DNA of 11,415 nucleotides from Campylobacterales bacterium (GTDB taxonomy: Bacteria > Campylobacterota > Campylobacteria > Campylobacterales > Thiovulaceae): positions 1 to 11,415 of the forward strand of contig DTUW01000024.1 in the NCBI GenBank assembly GCA_012963895.1. The letters are read 5' to 3'. Below are positions 1-6,696 of this stretch, piece after piece (the first letter of the stretch is position 1; each line of letters starts with the position of its first letter). The notes under the pieces are model-generated. The model had not been told where the DNA came from and made no database searches. It saw only the letters and a list, made by a program, of their open reading frames with translations. The translations under genes and the position numbers were made by a program.

Positions 1-175
1 CACTTTCGCAATTTTTTCTTTCTTTCTTAACTTCAACACTAATTAGCAAATCCAACATTTCATCTGTAACCACATACAACTTTTTCTCTTGTGGCAAATC
101 AATTACCAATCTCCCAAGTCTTTCGGCAAGTAATTTAGTAATTAGAGCCTTTGGAGATGTAAGCAGGTCTTTCAA
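1..175 (-). CDS. Unrecognised protein, N-terminal part only (runs off the left edge)
   Basis: This is the only frame open across the left edge. From a TTG at 175 it reads about 58 residues (MKDLLTSPKALI..., then LAERLGRLVIDLPQEKK and VVTDEMLDLLISVEVKK) with no stop before base 1. It lies 23 bases downstream of the hisA stop on the same strand, so it would be the next gene of that unit. There is no ATG before residue 39 and no convincing Shine-Dalgarno sequence at the TTG, so the start is uncertain; the frame also stays open upstream into the end of hisA. The product is not HisF, whose N-terminus is distinctive and absent here. The composition is charged and helical, with no signal peptide or membrane segment in the visible part. 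I do not recognise the family. A real gene is likely but not certain. Confidence 0.45.
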   Translation of the reverse strand, partial: MKDLLTSPKALITKLLAERLGRLVIDLPQEKKLYVVTDEMLDLLISVEVKKERKNCES

Positions 176-198
176 ATTTGCTTTAAAAGTCTTAATTT

Positions 199-918
199 TT
201 AAAGAGTTCTCGTTGCTAATTTTAATACCTCCTCCAAATCTATTGTTCCCTCATAGAAAGCTTTTCCAACAATTACCCCCGCTATCTTTCCAGACTTTTT
301 CGCTCTCTCAATATCTGAAATATCTCTAACTCCACCACTGGCAATTGTAGCTACTCCACTGGCTTCTGCAATTGCTTCTGTAAATTCTATATTCAACCCC
401 GATAGAGTTCCATCTCTACCAATATCGGTGCATATAATAGCTTCTACCCCTCCATCTCCAAACTCTTTTGCAAGAGTGGTAGCCTCAATTTTGGAAACAT
501 CAGCCCAGCCCTCAACTGCCACATATCCATCAATAGCATCTATACCAACTACGATTGGATATTTCTTAGCCATCTCTTTTACAAATGAGGGATTTCTTTG
601 AGCAATAGAACCTAGTATTACTCTATCTATTCCCAAATCTATATATCTCTGAATAGTAACCTCATCGCGAATACCGCCACCAAGTTCAATTTTCAGATTT
701 GTAGATTTTCGTATCTTCTCAATCTGTTCCAAATTCTTGGGTTCGCCGGCAAAAGCTCCGTTCAAATCTACAATATGGAGCCATTTAGCCCCCATCTCTT
801 CAAACCGTTTAGCCAATTCCCAGGGAGTGTTGCTGTATATCTTAGCACTCTCCATAACCCCTTTTGTGAGTCGGACAGCCAAACCATCTTTCAAATCGAT
901 TGCAGGAATAATATCCAT
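199..918 (-). CDS. hisA: HisA, ProFAR isomerase of histidine biosynthesis
   Basis: HisA is the cytoplasmic (βα)8-barrel enzyme that isomerises ProFAR to PRFAR, the fourth step of histidine synthesis. The 239-residue product is the usual family length. It opens with MDIIPAIDLKDG, placing the catalytic Asp at residue 8; the second catalytic Asp is D127 in GIDA. Phosphate-binding loops are GGGIR (80-84) and SGGVRD (194-199), and TDIGRDGT (164-171) is the typical HisA strand-6 loop. This loop and the D8/D127 pair favour HisA over HisF. I chose the ATG at 918 because GGAG sits six bases upstream and homologues start MDI/MEI. An in-frame TTG at 930 would add four residues (MELS) but would leave the Shine-Dalgarno inside the gene. 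The gene follows an exported β-barrel candidate by 14 bases on the same strand, so the two are probably cotranscribed. No other his gene is visible. Confidence 0.97.
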   Translation of the reverse strand: MDIIPAIDLKDGLAVRLTKGVMESAKIYSNTPWELAKRFEEMGAKWLHIVDLNGAFAGEPKNLEQIEKIRKSTNLKIELGGGIRDEVTIQRYIDLGIDRVILGSIAQRNPSFVKEMAKKYPIVVGIDAIDGYVAVEGWADVSKIEATTLAKEFGDGGVEAIICTDIGRDGTLSGLNIEFTEAIAEASGVATIASGGVRDISDIERAKKSGKIAGVIVGKAFYEGTIDLEEVLKLATRTL

Positions 919-924
919 AGATAG

Positions 925-928
925 CTCC
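925..928 (-). promoter_or_regulatory. Shine-Dalgarno that fixes the hisA start
   Basis: GGAG on the minus strand lies six bases before the ATG at 918. It sits between the two candidate hisA starts (TTG at 930, ATG at 918) and can serve only the ATG. It also lies in the 14-base gap after the stop of the upstream gene, so hisA has its own ribosome entry rather than depending only on coupling. Confidence 0.75.
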
Positions 929-932
929 AAAT

Positions 933-1547
933 CTAGAATAGGAAATTTAGACCCATGAAAAATGCATTCATACCTTTAAATGGTTCAATATCGTCTTCTC
1001 CATTCTCTCCCATCTCTGTTCGATTTACACTATCCAAAACTGAATCGTTTCTATATACTTGTCGGTATCCAAATTCGAAAAATGAGTCGCTTCTATTGTG
1101 GAATGGATTGAGGCGGACTGGGAAAATAAGACCAAATTCATATCCTAAAAATAGTTGGTATTGAGAGAGGTATTCGTTGTATTTGTCTTTTAATATCTCT
1201 TCTGAATAGTGGAACTTATCAACAACTGCCACCCCATTCACATAAAAAGAGATGTCATAATCTTCACTAATAGTAAAGACAGGACCTAAACCGAGAGATA
1301 GAAGGTCTTCATTGTAGTTTTTGTCATCGCTCTCTATCGAAAATGTGAAATGTTGGTAATCCATATAAACTAGAATATTATCAGTTAAAAGTCCCGTTTT
1401 AATACCGAACGATACATAGCTATCGTCGTCAAGATTGACCGACGGGTCTTCGAGTTTCCCACTACTTGCTAATATCCCTACAAAGTGGTTACCAATTCCA
1501 AAGAGAGAGCTAACCGATATTACTACTGCCAATATTATCTTTTTCAC
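933..1547 (-). CDS. Exported protein, probable small outer-membrane β-barrel
   Basis: This 204-residue protein is not a family I recognise by name. It begins MKKIILAVVISVSSLFG, a good Sec signal peptide with cleavage likely near residue 17. The mature part lacks hydrophobic helices and shows alternating, aromatic-rich strands (ILVYMDYQHFTFSIES, DISFYVNGVAVV, QLFLGYEFGLIFPV, FFEFGYRQVY). It ends in GMNAFFMGLNFLF, with the terminal Phe and alternating hydrophobics typical of proteins handed to the BAM machinery. The size suits an 8-stranded barrel of the OmpW/OmpA-like kind. The start is GTG at 1547, with AGGA six bases upstream; an ATG at 1549 overlaps it but is out of frame. The gene opens a leftward unit with hisA, divergent from proS. 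An outer-membrane role is inferred from the signal and C-terminus only; a periplasmic β-rich protein is the alternative. Confidence 0.75.
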   Translation of the reverse strand: MKKIILAVVISVSSLFGIGNHFVGILASSGKLEDPSVNLDDDSYVSFGIKTGLLTDNILVYMDYQHFTFSIESDDKNYNEDLLSLGLGPVFTISEDYDISFYVNGVAVVDKFHYSEEILKDKYNEYLSQYQLFLGYEFGLIFPVRLNPFHNRSDSFFEFGYRQVYRNDSVLDSVNRTEMGENGEDDIEPFKGMNAFFMGLNFLF

Positions 1548-1553
1548 ATCAAT

Positions 1554-1557
1554 TCCT
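1554..1557 (-). promoter_or_regulatory. Shine-Dalgarno selecting the GTG start at 1547
   Basis: AGGA on the minus strand is six bases from the GTG at 1547. The nearby ATG at 1549 is in another frame. The GTG reads directly into the signal peptide, so the GTG is the supported start. Confidence 0.65.
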
Positions 1558-1607
1558 AATAAGGGTATTAATCACTAAATCAATCGTCATATTTTATATT
1601 ATGTTTA

Positions 1608-1625
1608 TTCCAAACCTGTTTGGAA
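1608..1625. promoter_or_regulatory. 18-bp palindrome, candidate bidirectional operator
   Basis: TTCCAAAC-CT-GTTTGGAA is a perfect inverted repeat with 8-bp arms and a 2-bp centre. It lies in the divergent spacer between the β-barrel gene and proS. The right half contains TTGGAA (1620-1625), which is also the best -35 for a rightward promoter. A TATAAT for leftward transcription (1626-1631, minus strand) abuts it. It has no downstream T-run and lies in front of genes, so it looks like a dimeric repressor or activator site rather than a terminator. The cognate protein is unknown. Confidence 0.55.
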
Positions 1626-1647
1626 ATTATATATCAAATGGTATAAA
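1620..1647 (+). promoter_or_regulatory. Candidate σ70 promoter of the proS operon
   Basis: TTGGAA (1620-1625) and TATAAA (1642-1647) are separated by 16 bases, which would start transcription around 1654 and leave a leader of roughly 25 bases before the proS TTG. The -35 match is partial. The element is supported mainly by its spacing and its position in front of an eight-gene operon, and the palindrome overlaps the -35. Confidence 0.45.
1626..1631 (-). promoter_or_regulatory. Candidate -10 element for the β-barrel/hisA unit
   Basis: The minus strand reads TATAAT here, about 80 bases upstream of the GTG at 1547. No good -35 is visible at 16-18 bases, and another AT-rich -10-like stretch (TATAAA/TAAAAT) lies nearer the gene, around 1592-1600. 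The exact start of transcription is therefore undecided. Confidence 0.3.
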
Positions 1648-1670
1648 ATTGTTTTATCTATATTGAGAAA

Positions 1671-1674
1671 GGGA
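1671..1674 (+). promoter_or_regulatory. Shine-Dalgarno selecting the TTG start of proS
   Basis: GGGA, within AAAGGGA, sits five bases before the TTG at 1680. No in-frame ATG lies upstream. Translation from the TTG gives MRFSKAYIP, matching how bacterial ProRS proteins normally begin. Confidence 0.7.
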
Positions 1675-1679
1675 ACGAG

Positions 1680-3383
1680 TTGAGATTTTCAAAAGCCTAT
1701 ATACCGACATCAAAAGAGAGTCCAAATGATGCCACTTTGGCAAGTCATATACTTCTAATCAGAGCTGGATATATTCAGAGTGTAGCAAGTGGGTTATATA
1801 ATCTCCTACCTCTTGGAAAAAAACTATTAGAAAATATTATCAAAATTGTCAGAGAAGAGTTGGACAAGGCGGGTTGTCAAGAGGTTGAATTGTCTTTTGT
1901 TACCCCTGCTGAACTTTGGGAAGAGAGCGGACGGATAAATAAGTTTGGAAAAGAGCTACTGCGATTTAGAGATAGAAAAGATAACCTTTTTGTCTTAGGT
2001 CCAACTCACGAAGAGATGATGGTTAATCTGATTCGTAATAATGTTACAAGTTACAAACAGCTACCACTAAATCTATATCAGATAAAGACCAAATTTAGAG
2101 ATGAAGCTCGACCACGATTTGGATTGATGAGGGCGAGGGAGTTTGTAATGAAAGATGGATACTCTTTCCACTCATCTGATGAAGATATGAAAAGAGAATT
2201 TCAACTAATGGAAGAGACATATAGAAAGATATTCCAACGACTCGGATTGGATTTCCGGGTAGTTGAAGCTGATAGCGGAGCTATTGGAGGGAGCGGTAGC
2301 AAGGAGTTTATGGTTCTTGCTGATAGCGGTGAAGATACCTTAGTTGTCTGTCCATCTTGTCAATATGGAGCAAATATAGAAACAGCTAAACGGGCTAAGG
2401 TGCCAGAGCCTGAACCTGTTGAGATGAACTTTGGTAAGTTCTATACTCCAAATCTGAAAACTATCGAAGAGTTATCCCAATTTTTCCATATTGACCCCTA
2501 CTTTTTCGTTAAAGCGGTAATAAAAAAGGCTATCTATGAAGATGGTTCTGATGAGGTAGTAGTCTTCTTTGTTCGCGGTTCTGATGAACTTGAAGAGACT
2601 AAGGCGATAAACTCGATTGGAGCATTGGAGCTACTCGACACCTCATCGGAAGAGTTAGAAAAAGTCGGCTTAGTAGCTGGATTTGTAGGATTTATAGACT
2701 TGCCAAAGAATATCCGAGCAGTTTTCGATATTGAATTAGAAGATAGCGAAAATCTTATTACAGGAGCTAATGAAGTAGATTATCACTATGTAGGAGCTAA
2801 ACTGGATTTACCTAATATCTCATTTGCAGATATAGCAAAAGTTCGAGAGGGGGATATGTGTCCAACTTGTGGAGGCAGATTGGAATATAGAAAAGGGATA
2901 GAAGTTGGGCATATCTTCCAACTCGGAACTACCTATTCCGAAAAGTTAGAAGCCAATTTTTTAGACCAACAAGGAAAATCTCACCCAATCGTCATGGGAA
3001 CTTATGGAATTGGAGTAAGTCGATTGATTTCTGCAATTGTTGAGCAGTCTCATGATGATAGGGGTATTGTTCTGCCAAAGGAGGTAGCTCCATATAGGCT
3101 CAATATTCTAATTTCCAATATCAAAAATAGCGATGAGGTGGAGCTGGGAGAGAAGATATACAACCATTTCCAAAGCTTAGGAGTTCCTGTAATTTTGGAC
3201 GATAGAAAAGAGAGATTCGGATTCAAAATTAGAGATGCTGAATTGATAGGCTTTCCATACACCCTAATTATTGGCAAATCCTTAAAAAATGGAGAGGTTG
3301 AAATACTCCATAGAAAAGAAAATCGAAAAGAGAAGATAGCAATAGACAAGGTAATTGAGAGAGTAGAAGAATTGGTAGTATGA
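1680..3383 (+). CDS. proS: Prolyl-tRNA synthetase, bacterial type with editing domain
   Basis: ProS is a cytoplasmic class II synthetase that attaches proline to tRNA-Pro. The 567-residue length matches the bacterial form. The visible order is an N-terminal catalytic segment with TxEE-type loop (GPTHEEMM, 107-114) and motif 2 (FRDEARPRFGLMRAREF, 139-155), an inserted INS editing domain at about 225-400, motif 3 (GTYGIGVSRLISAIVEQ, 440-456) and a C-terminal anticodon-binding domain from about residue 470. INS residues equivalent to the E. coli alanine-editing set are present (K278, D350, H369), so Ala-tRNA-Pro clearing should work. CPSC (224-227) and CPTC (394-397) frame the insert and could bind metal. 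It starts at TTG and heads a rightward operon. Its stop overlaps the fxsA start as ATGA. Confidence 0.98.
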   Translation: MRFSKAYIPTSKESPNDATLASHILLIRAGYIQSVASGLYNLLPLGKKLLENIIKIVREELDKAGCQEVELSFVTPAELWEESGRINKFGKELLRFRDRKDNLFVLGPTHEEMMVNLIRNNVTSYKQLPLNLYQIKTKFRDEARPRFGLMRAREFVMKDGYSFHSSDEDMKREFQLMEETYRKIFQRLGLDFRVVEADSGAIGGSGSKEFMVLADSGEDTLVVCPSCQYGANIETAKRAKVPEPEPVEMNFGKFYTPNLKTIEELSQFFHIDPYFFVKAVIKKAIYEDGSDEVVVFFVRGSDELEETKAINSIGALELLDTSSEELEKVGLVAGFVGFIDLPKNIRAVFDIELEDSENLITGANEVDYHYVGAKLDLPNISFADIAKVREGDMCPTCGGRLEYRKGIEVGHIFQLGTTYSEKLEANFLDQQGKSHPIVMGTYGIGVSRLISAIVEQSHDDRGIVLPKEVAPYRLNILISNIKNSDEVELGEKIYNHFQSLGVPVILDDRKERFGFKIRDAELIGFPYTLIIGKSLKNGEVEILHRKENRKEKIAIDKVIERVEELVV

Positions 3384-3775
3384 TATATTTTCTAATATAC
3401 CTACTTATTGAAACTCTGGTATCTGTTGAAATCGCCTCCCGGATTGGGGGGTTGAATACCTTCTTTGAGATAGTTATCTCAGCACTCTTAGGAATCTATT
3501 TTCTAAAAACTCTCCACGAAAATGTGGTAGATGATATTGTGGAGTTGGTAAAAGGGGAAATATCTTTTTCTCAATTTACATCTCGAACTATTTGGAGGGC
3601 TGTTGGGGCGGTGTTGCTGATTGTGCCGGGCTTTTTCACCGACATACTCGGATTACTTTTCCAACTCTCTTTTATCACCGATGCAGTAGTAGATATTTTC
3701 ACTCCAAAAAGTAGAGAATTAGAAGATAGTAATATTATCGATGTAGAAGATATAAATAAAAAGAGTCTGAAATGA
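3380..3775 (+). CDS. fxsA: FxsA-family inner-membrane protein
   Basis: This 131-residue inner-membrane protein belongs to the FxsA family. E. coli FxsA, when overproduced, relieves exclusion of phage T7 by the F plasmid; the normal role is unknown. Three hydrophobic segments are visible: about 2-20 (IYFLIYLLIETLVSVEI), 27-44 and 72-96. The last holds the family hallmark VPGFFTDILGLLFQL. A charged tail rich in Glu, Asp and Lys follows. It is shorter than E. coli FxsA because that tail is short. The ATG overlaps the proS stop (ATGA) and its own stop overlaps the next ATG the same way, so translation is probably coupled on both sides. Confidence 0.9.
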   Translation: MIYFLIYLLIETLVSVEIASRIGGLNTFFEIVISALLGIYFLKTLHENVVDDIVELVKGEISFSQFTSRTIWRAVGAVLLIVPGFFTDILGLLFQLSFITDAVVDIFTPKSRELEDSNIIDVEDINKKSLK

Positions 3776-4920
3776 GAAAGATATTTCTATTTGCAATAGT
3801 TGTTGTCTCTCTTTATAGTGATTGGTTCAATGATATTTACAGGGAAATTTTCGGAGTTGAAGATTGTTCAACTATGCAAAGTAGGAATTTTGATAAGAGT
3901 TGGCAACCCTTCTTAGAAAATTCAGAAGATGCTATAAAGCTTTTCAATCAGATAGATAAAACAGATATAGAGGACTCTTGGATACCTTTTATCGATACAA
4001 AAGAGAGACTTAGAAGAGATTTCAACTCTATTTTGGACGATATTATCTCTATTCTTAGCCAAGATACAAAAGTTATAGAGTGTCTCAAAGAGTTGCAAAA
4101 TATCAACCGGAAAATCTTAGAAGAGAAAGAGGAGCTATTACGACTAAAAGAGAAAGATATATCAGAAGTAAATCAGGAGATAAAAGAGCAGGTAGCCGAA
4201 AAGTTTCGCGAAATCGAGGCTCTTCAAAAAGAGATGAAAATAGTTCGCAAATCGATATTAGCAGAGTTGCAGAAATTGGGGCTAAATCTGAAACCAGAGG
4301 AGTTGGAGGCTCTTCTAATTCGGGTCGATTCTTTCAATATTGTTCAGATGTTAGTAGTTTTCGATATATCTAAAAAGATAGTAGATAGATTGGGTAAATT
4401 GATGGAATCCAACAGCTCCAATATGCGAGTTATCAAGCGATATTATGGAATGAATCTAATAGTTTCAGAAATTGCCTACTATATCCAAACGAAATATATA
4501 GAGGAGATTGATAGGAAATATATTCCTAAGTTGAAAAAGGTAATTTCAAGAGTTGAAAAATTGGTATCTGAGACTAAGAAACTACTGAAAAATAGCTCTT
4601 CTGACTATGAGCGAGAGATATACCAGAAAAATTTGGAATCTCAAAGATTGACCATCAAGACCGCTAAACTCTATATAGAAAATCTCCAAAGCCAGAGAAG
4701 ACAGATAGAAGAGGCTCAAAAAGAGAGTTTAAAAAATCTCAATCTCACTCGCAATAGCTATCGAACGATGGAGGCGGGAACTGCTTTACTAAATCTCATT
4801 CAAGTTAGTAAAGAGAATTTCAATAAGATAATAAATCTACAAATCCCAAAAATTATCCCATTTGATAATCAAGCAATCGCAAAAGAGTATCAACGACTTA
4901 CAGACGAAATTAGAAAATAA
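3772..4920 (+). CDS. Exported coiled-coil protein of unknown function
   Basis: This 382-residue protein is not one I recognise. Residues 1-16 (MRKIFLFAIVVVSLYS) form a signal peptide, so it probably acts in the periplasm; there is no lipobox. The N-terminal mature part has two similar motifs 26 residues apart, DKSWQPFL (41-48) and EDSWIPFI (67-74). Charged helices with coiled-coil character follow at about 105-168 and 240-325, separated by a more hydrophobic stretch (LLIRVDSFNIVQMLVVFDI, 181-199). The C-terminus is NLQIPKIIPFDNQAIAKEYQRLTDEI. Only two cysteines are present, C32 and C104, which could form a disulfide. The gene is joined by overlaps to fxsA (ATGA) and coaX (TAATG) in an operon that also holds lptB and kdsB. 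A periplasmic envelope role is plausible but is inference from context and export. Confidence 0.8.
   Translation: MRKIFLFAIVVVSLYSDWFNDIYREIFGVEDCSTMQSRNFDKSWQPFLENSEDAIKLFNQIDKTDIEDSWIPFIDTKERLRRDFNSILDDIISILSQDTKVIECLKELQNINRKILEEKEELLRLKEKDISEVNQEIKEQVAEKFREIEALQKEMKIVRKSILAELQKLGLNLKPEELEALLIRVDSFNIVQMLVVFDISKKIVDRLGKLMESNSSNMRVIKRYYGMNLIVSEIAYYIQTKYIEEIDRKYIPKLKKVISRVEKLVSETKKLLKNSSSDYEREIYQKNLESQRLTIKTAKLYIENLQSQRRQIEEAQKESLKNLNLTRNSYRTMEAGTALLNLIQVSKENFNKIINLQIPKIIPFDNQAIAKEYQRLTDEIRK
3892..3993 (+). repeat. Two degenerate SWxPF motifs in the coiled-coil protein
   Basis: Residues 41-48 (DKSWQPFL) and 67-74 (EDSWIPFI) share the pattern [D/E]-x-S-W-x-P-F-[L/I], each followed by an acidic/charged stretch. 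The codons differ (for example AGT TGG and TCT TGG), so this is an old protein-level duplication or a convergent motif, not a recent DNA repeat. Confidence 0.5.
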
Positions 4921-5546
4921 TGTATTTGGCAGATATTGGAAATAGCAATATCAAAATTTGGAGAGATGGAGAAGTGGATATATTCCCTATCCACTCCTTC
5001 TCTCCTAATCAGATACTTGATAGAGTTTTCTATATCTCTTCTAATCCCAACTTCTCTAAGCAACTTCACAATTTCCCAAATTGGAAAGATGTTTCCTATC
5101 TATTTCATGCAAATACTCAATATAGAACCTTAGGCATAGATAGGATTGTGGCTATCGATGAGGTGGAGAGTGGAATAGTTGTGGATATGGGAACAGCGGT
5201 AACTATCGATATTGTCCGAAATTTTCAACATCTCGGGGGATATATCCTACTTGGGAAAAAAGCCTCTTTCGAAACTTTCCAAAACAAAACACCTCATCTA
5301 AATATAGCAGATAGGAAGTTGCACCAAATTGACACCCTCCCTCTCTTTTCAGAAGATGCTATATATTCCGGTTTTTTCCACTCGATAGCAAATTTTGTAA
5401 TTGGTCTAAAAGAGAGATACAAAATAGAAGAGGTTCTAATTACGGGTGGAGATGGAGAGGAGCTATCTAAGGTTGTGAAAAATAGCAAATTTCGTAGATG
5501 GTTGCTCTTTGAAAAGATGGAAAAGAGAATTAGAAAGATAATATAA
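4920..5546 (+). CDS. coaX: Type III pantothenate kinase
   Basis: CoaX phosphorylates pantothenate with ATP, the first step of coenzyme A synthesis, and unlike the type I kinase CoaA it is not inhibited by CoA. It is cytoplasmic and dimeric, with the ASKHA (acetate/sugar kinase, Hsc70, actin) fold. The N-terminus LADIGNSNIK (residues 3-12, with D5) is the phosphate-1 motif. YRTLGIDR (68-75) holds the conserved catalytic Asp D74. VVDMGTAVTID (87-97) is phosphate-2, GGYILLG (106-112) follows, and VLITGGDGEE (172-181) is the adenosine-side motif. At 208 residues it is short compared with the roughly 255 typical of Bacillus or Thermotoga CoaX, but similar to Helicobacter and Campylobacter forms. 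Its ATG overlaps the upstream stop by one base (TAATG). It is eight bases ahead of tsaE. Confidence 0.93.
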   Translation: MYLADIGNSNIKIWRDGEVDIFPIHSFSPNQILDRVFYISSNPNFSKQLHNFPNWKDVSYLFHANTQYRTLGIDRIVAIDEVESGIVVDMGTAVTIDIVRNFQHLGGYILLGKKASFETFQNKTPHLNIADRKLHQIDTLPLFSEDAIYSGFFHSIANFVIGLKERYKIEEVLITGGDGEELSKVVKNSKFRRWLLFEKMEKRIRKII

Positions 5547-5554
5547 TAGTAATT

Positions 5555-5986
5555 ATGGTAAAAAAATTCAAAGTAACTAAACAGGTTATTCCAAAAGCGA
5601 TAAGCGAGATATTAGCTATTATCAATAGTTCCAATGGAATTATTCTATTAGAAGGAGATTTAGCATCTGGAAAAACAACTTTTGTTAAAGAGTTTGTCAA
5701 ATATTTTGGGGTTGAAGATGATGTAACATCTCCTACTTTTTCAATTCAGCATATATATGGAACTTTTATCTACCACTATGACATATACCAAAAGTCAGTA
5801 GATGAGTTTATCCATCTTGGGCTATTTGACATGCTATCTGAACCCGGCTATCACTTGATAGAGTGGGCTAATCAGGAGTTAGCAAAACTTCTGAAACTAT
5901 ACGGTTTCAAATTCTACCACCTCAAAATTACAGCCCCTGAGGATTCATATCGGATATATCAAGTGAGCGATGAGTGGCAACATTAA
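5555..5986 (+). CDS. tsaE: TsaE, ATPase for tRNA t6A modification
   Basis: TsaE is the small cytoplasmic P-loop ATPase that works with TsaB and TsaD to transfer threonylcarbamoyl to A37 of ANN-decoding tRNAs. The 143-residue length fits. The Walker A motif is GDLASGKTT (34-42), with Ser-Gly-Lys-Thr as the core. The family signature TSPTF (58-62) follows, then HYDIY (74-78) and LIEWANQ (101-107), the characteristic E-W segment. Beyond that the C-terminus is variable. The start ATG lies eight bases after the coaX stop, with only a weak ribosome site. The end overlaps the lptB start by 13 bases. A tsaE-lptB pair is also known in Campylobacter jejuni (Cj0668-Cj0669), so the linkage looks ancestral rather than local. 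Confidence 0.94.
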   Translation: MVKKFKVTKQVIPKAISEILAIINSSNGIILLEGDLASGKTTFVKEFVKYFGVEDDVTSPTFSIQHIYGTFIYHYDIYQKSVDEFIHLGLFDMLSEPGYHLIEWANQELAKLLKLYGFKFYHLKITAPEDSYRIYQVSDEWQH

Positions 5987-6696
5987 GAGCCGAACATCTC
6001 CATAAAGTAATTAAAAATAGAACTATTGTCCAAGATGTCTCTTTGGAAGTCCATTCTGGTGAAGTTGTTGGATTGCTGGGACCAAATGGAGCTGGGAAAA
6101 CTACAACATTCTATATGATTTCTGGTCTGCTTCAATCCACCTCTGGTAAGGTCTTTTTAGATGGAGAAGATATATCTAACTTTCCAATCCATAAAAGAGC
6201 AAGATATGGAATTGGATACCTACCACAAGAGGCAAGCATATTCAAAGATTTGACCGTAGAGGAAAATATCCTATTAGCCGGTGAAGTTACGATAAAGGAT
6301 AAAGAGGAGAGATATAGAAGATTAGAAGACCTTTTACAACTTTTCAATATTGAACATGTTCGCCATAGCTTAGGAGTATCTCTATCAGGAGGAGAGAGAA
6401 GAAGGGTAGAGATAGCGAGAGCCCTTGTAAATAGTCCAAAGTTCCTCCTATTAGATGAACCTTTTGCAGGGGTTGATCCAATTGCAGTAGGTGATATTAG
6501 GGCGGTAGTCAATCAACTTACAGAGATAGGGATAGGTGTTCTCATTACAGACCACAATGTTAGGGAGACATTGCAGACCTGTAATAGAGCCTATGTGATA
6601 AAAACGGGCGAACTATTAGCCTACGGTTCTCCTGAGGAGATAGCAAATAACCAACTTGTCCGAACTTACTATTTAGGAGAAGATTTCACACTATGA
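5974..6696 (+). CDS. lptB: LptB, ATPase of the LPS export ABC transporter
   Basis: LptB is the cytoplasmic nucleotide-binding subunit that, with LptF and LptG, pulls LPS from the inner membrane and pushes it along the LptC-LptA-LptD bridge. The 240-residue product closely follows the E. coli form, starting MATLRAEHLHK. Motifs are Walker A GPNGAGKTT (36-44), the Q-loop in GYLPQEASIF (81-90, Q85), signature LSGGE (137-141), Walker B FLLLDEP (157-163, catalytic E162) and switch H194 in ITDHNVRE. YLPQEASIF and the length distinguish it from branched-chain amino acid transporters. The start is GTG at 5974, inside the end of tsaE; a nearby ATG at 5970 is out of frame. Its stop overlaps the kdsB ATG as ATGA. 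No rpoN follows, although lptB and rpoN are adjacent in many Gram-negatives. Confidence 0.96.
   Translation: MATLRAEHLHKVIKNRTIVQDVSLEVHSGEVVGLLGPNGAGKTTTFYMISGLLQSTSGKVFLDGEDISNFPIHKRARYGIGYLPQEASIFKDLTVEENILLAGEVTIKDKEERYRRLEDLLQLFNIEHVRHSLGVSLSGGERRRVEIARALVNSPKFLLLDEPFAGVDPIAVGDIRAVVNQLTEIGIGVLITDHNVRETLQTCNRAYVIKTGELLAYGSPEEIANNQLVRTYYLGEDFTL

Noticed and set aside
919..930. A longer hisA start at a TTG at 930, adding MELS
   Set aside because: The GGAG ribosome site falls inside this extension and homologues begin at the MDI position, so the ATG at 918 is preferred.
955..1164. Rightward 69-residue ORF within the β-barrel gene
   Set aside because: It lies antisense to a gene with a signal peptide and a good start, has no ribosome site and no recognisable composition; it is a shadow.
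1547..1549. ATG at 1549 as start of the β-barrel gene
   Set aside because: It is out of frame with the signal peptide; the GTG at 1547 is in frame and correctly spaced from AGGA.
1608..1625. Palindrome interpreted as a transcription terminator
   Set aside because: The centre is only two bases, so an RNA hairpin would be strained. No T-run follows, and genes start rather than end on both sides.
4080..4373. Rightward 97-residue ORF rich in Arg and Ser inside the coiled-coil gene
   Set aside because: It is a +1 shadow of the AGA/GAA-rich coiled-coil codons. Its basic, arginine-rich composition results from the frame shift and there is no ribosome site.
6132..6512. Leftward 126-residue ORF antisense to lptB
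   Set aside because: It mirrors conserved ABC ATPase codons and has no protein features of its own; lptB fully explains the sequence.
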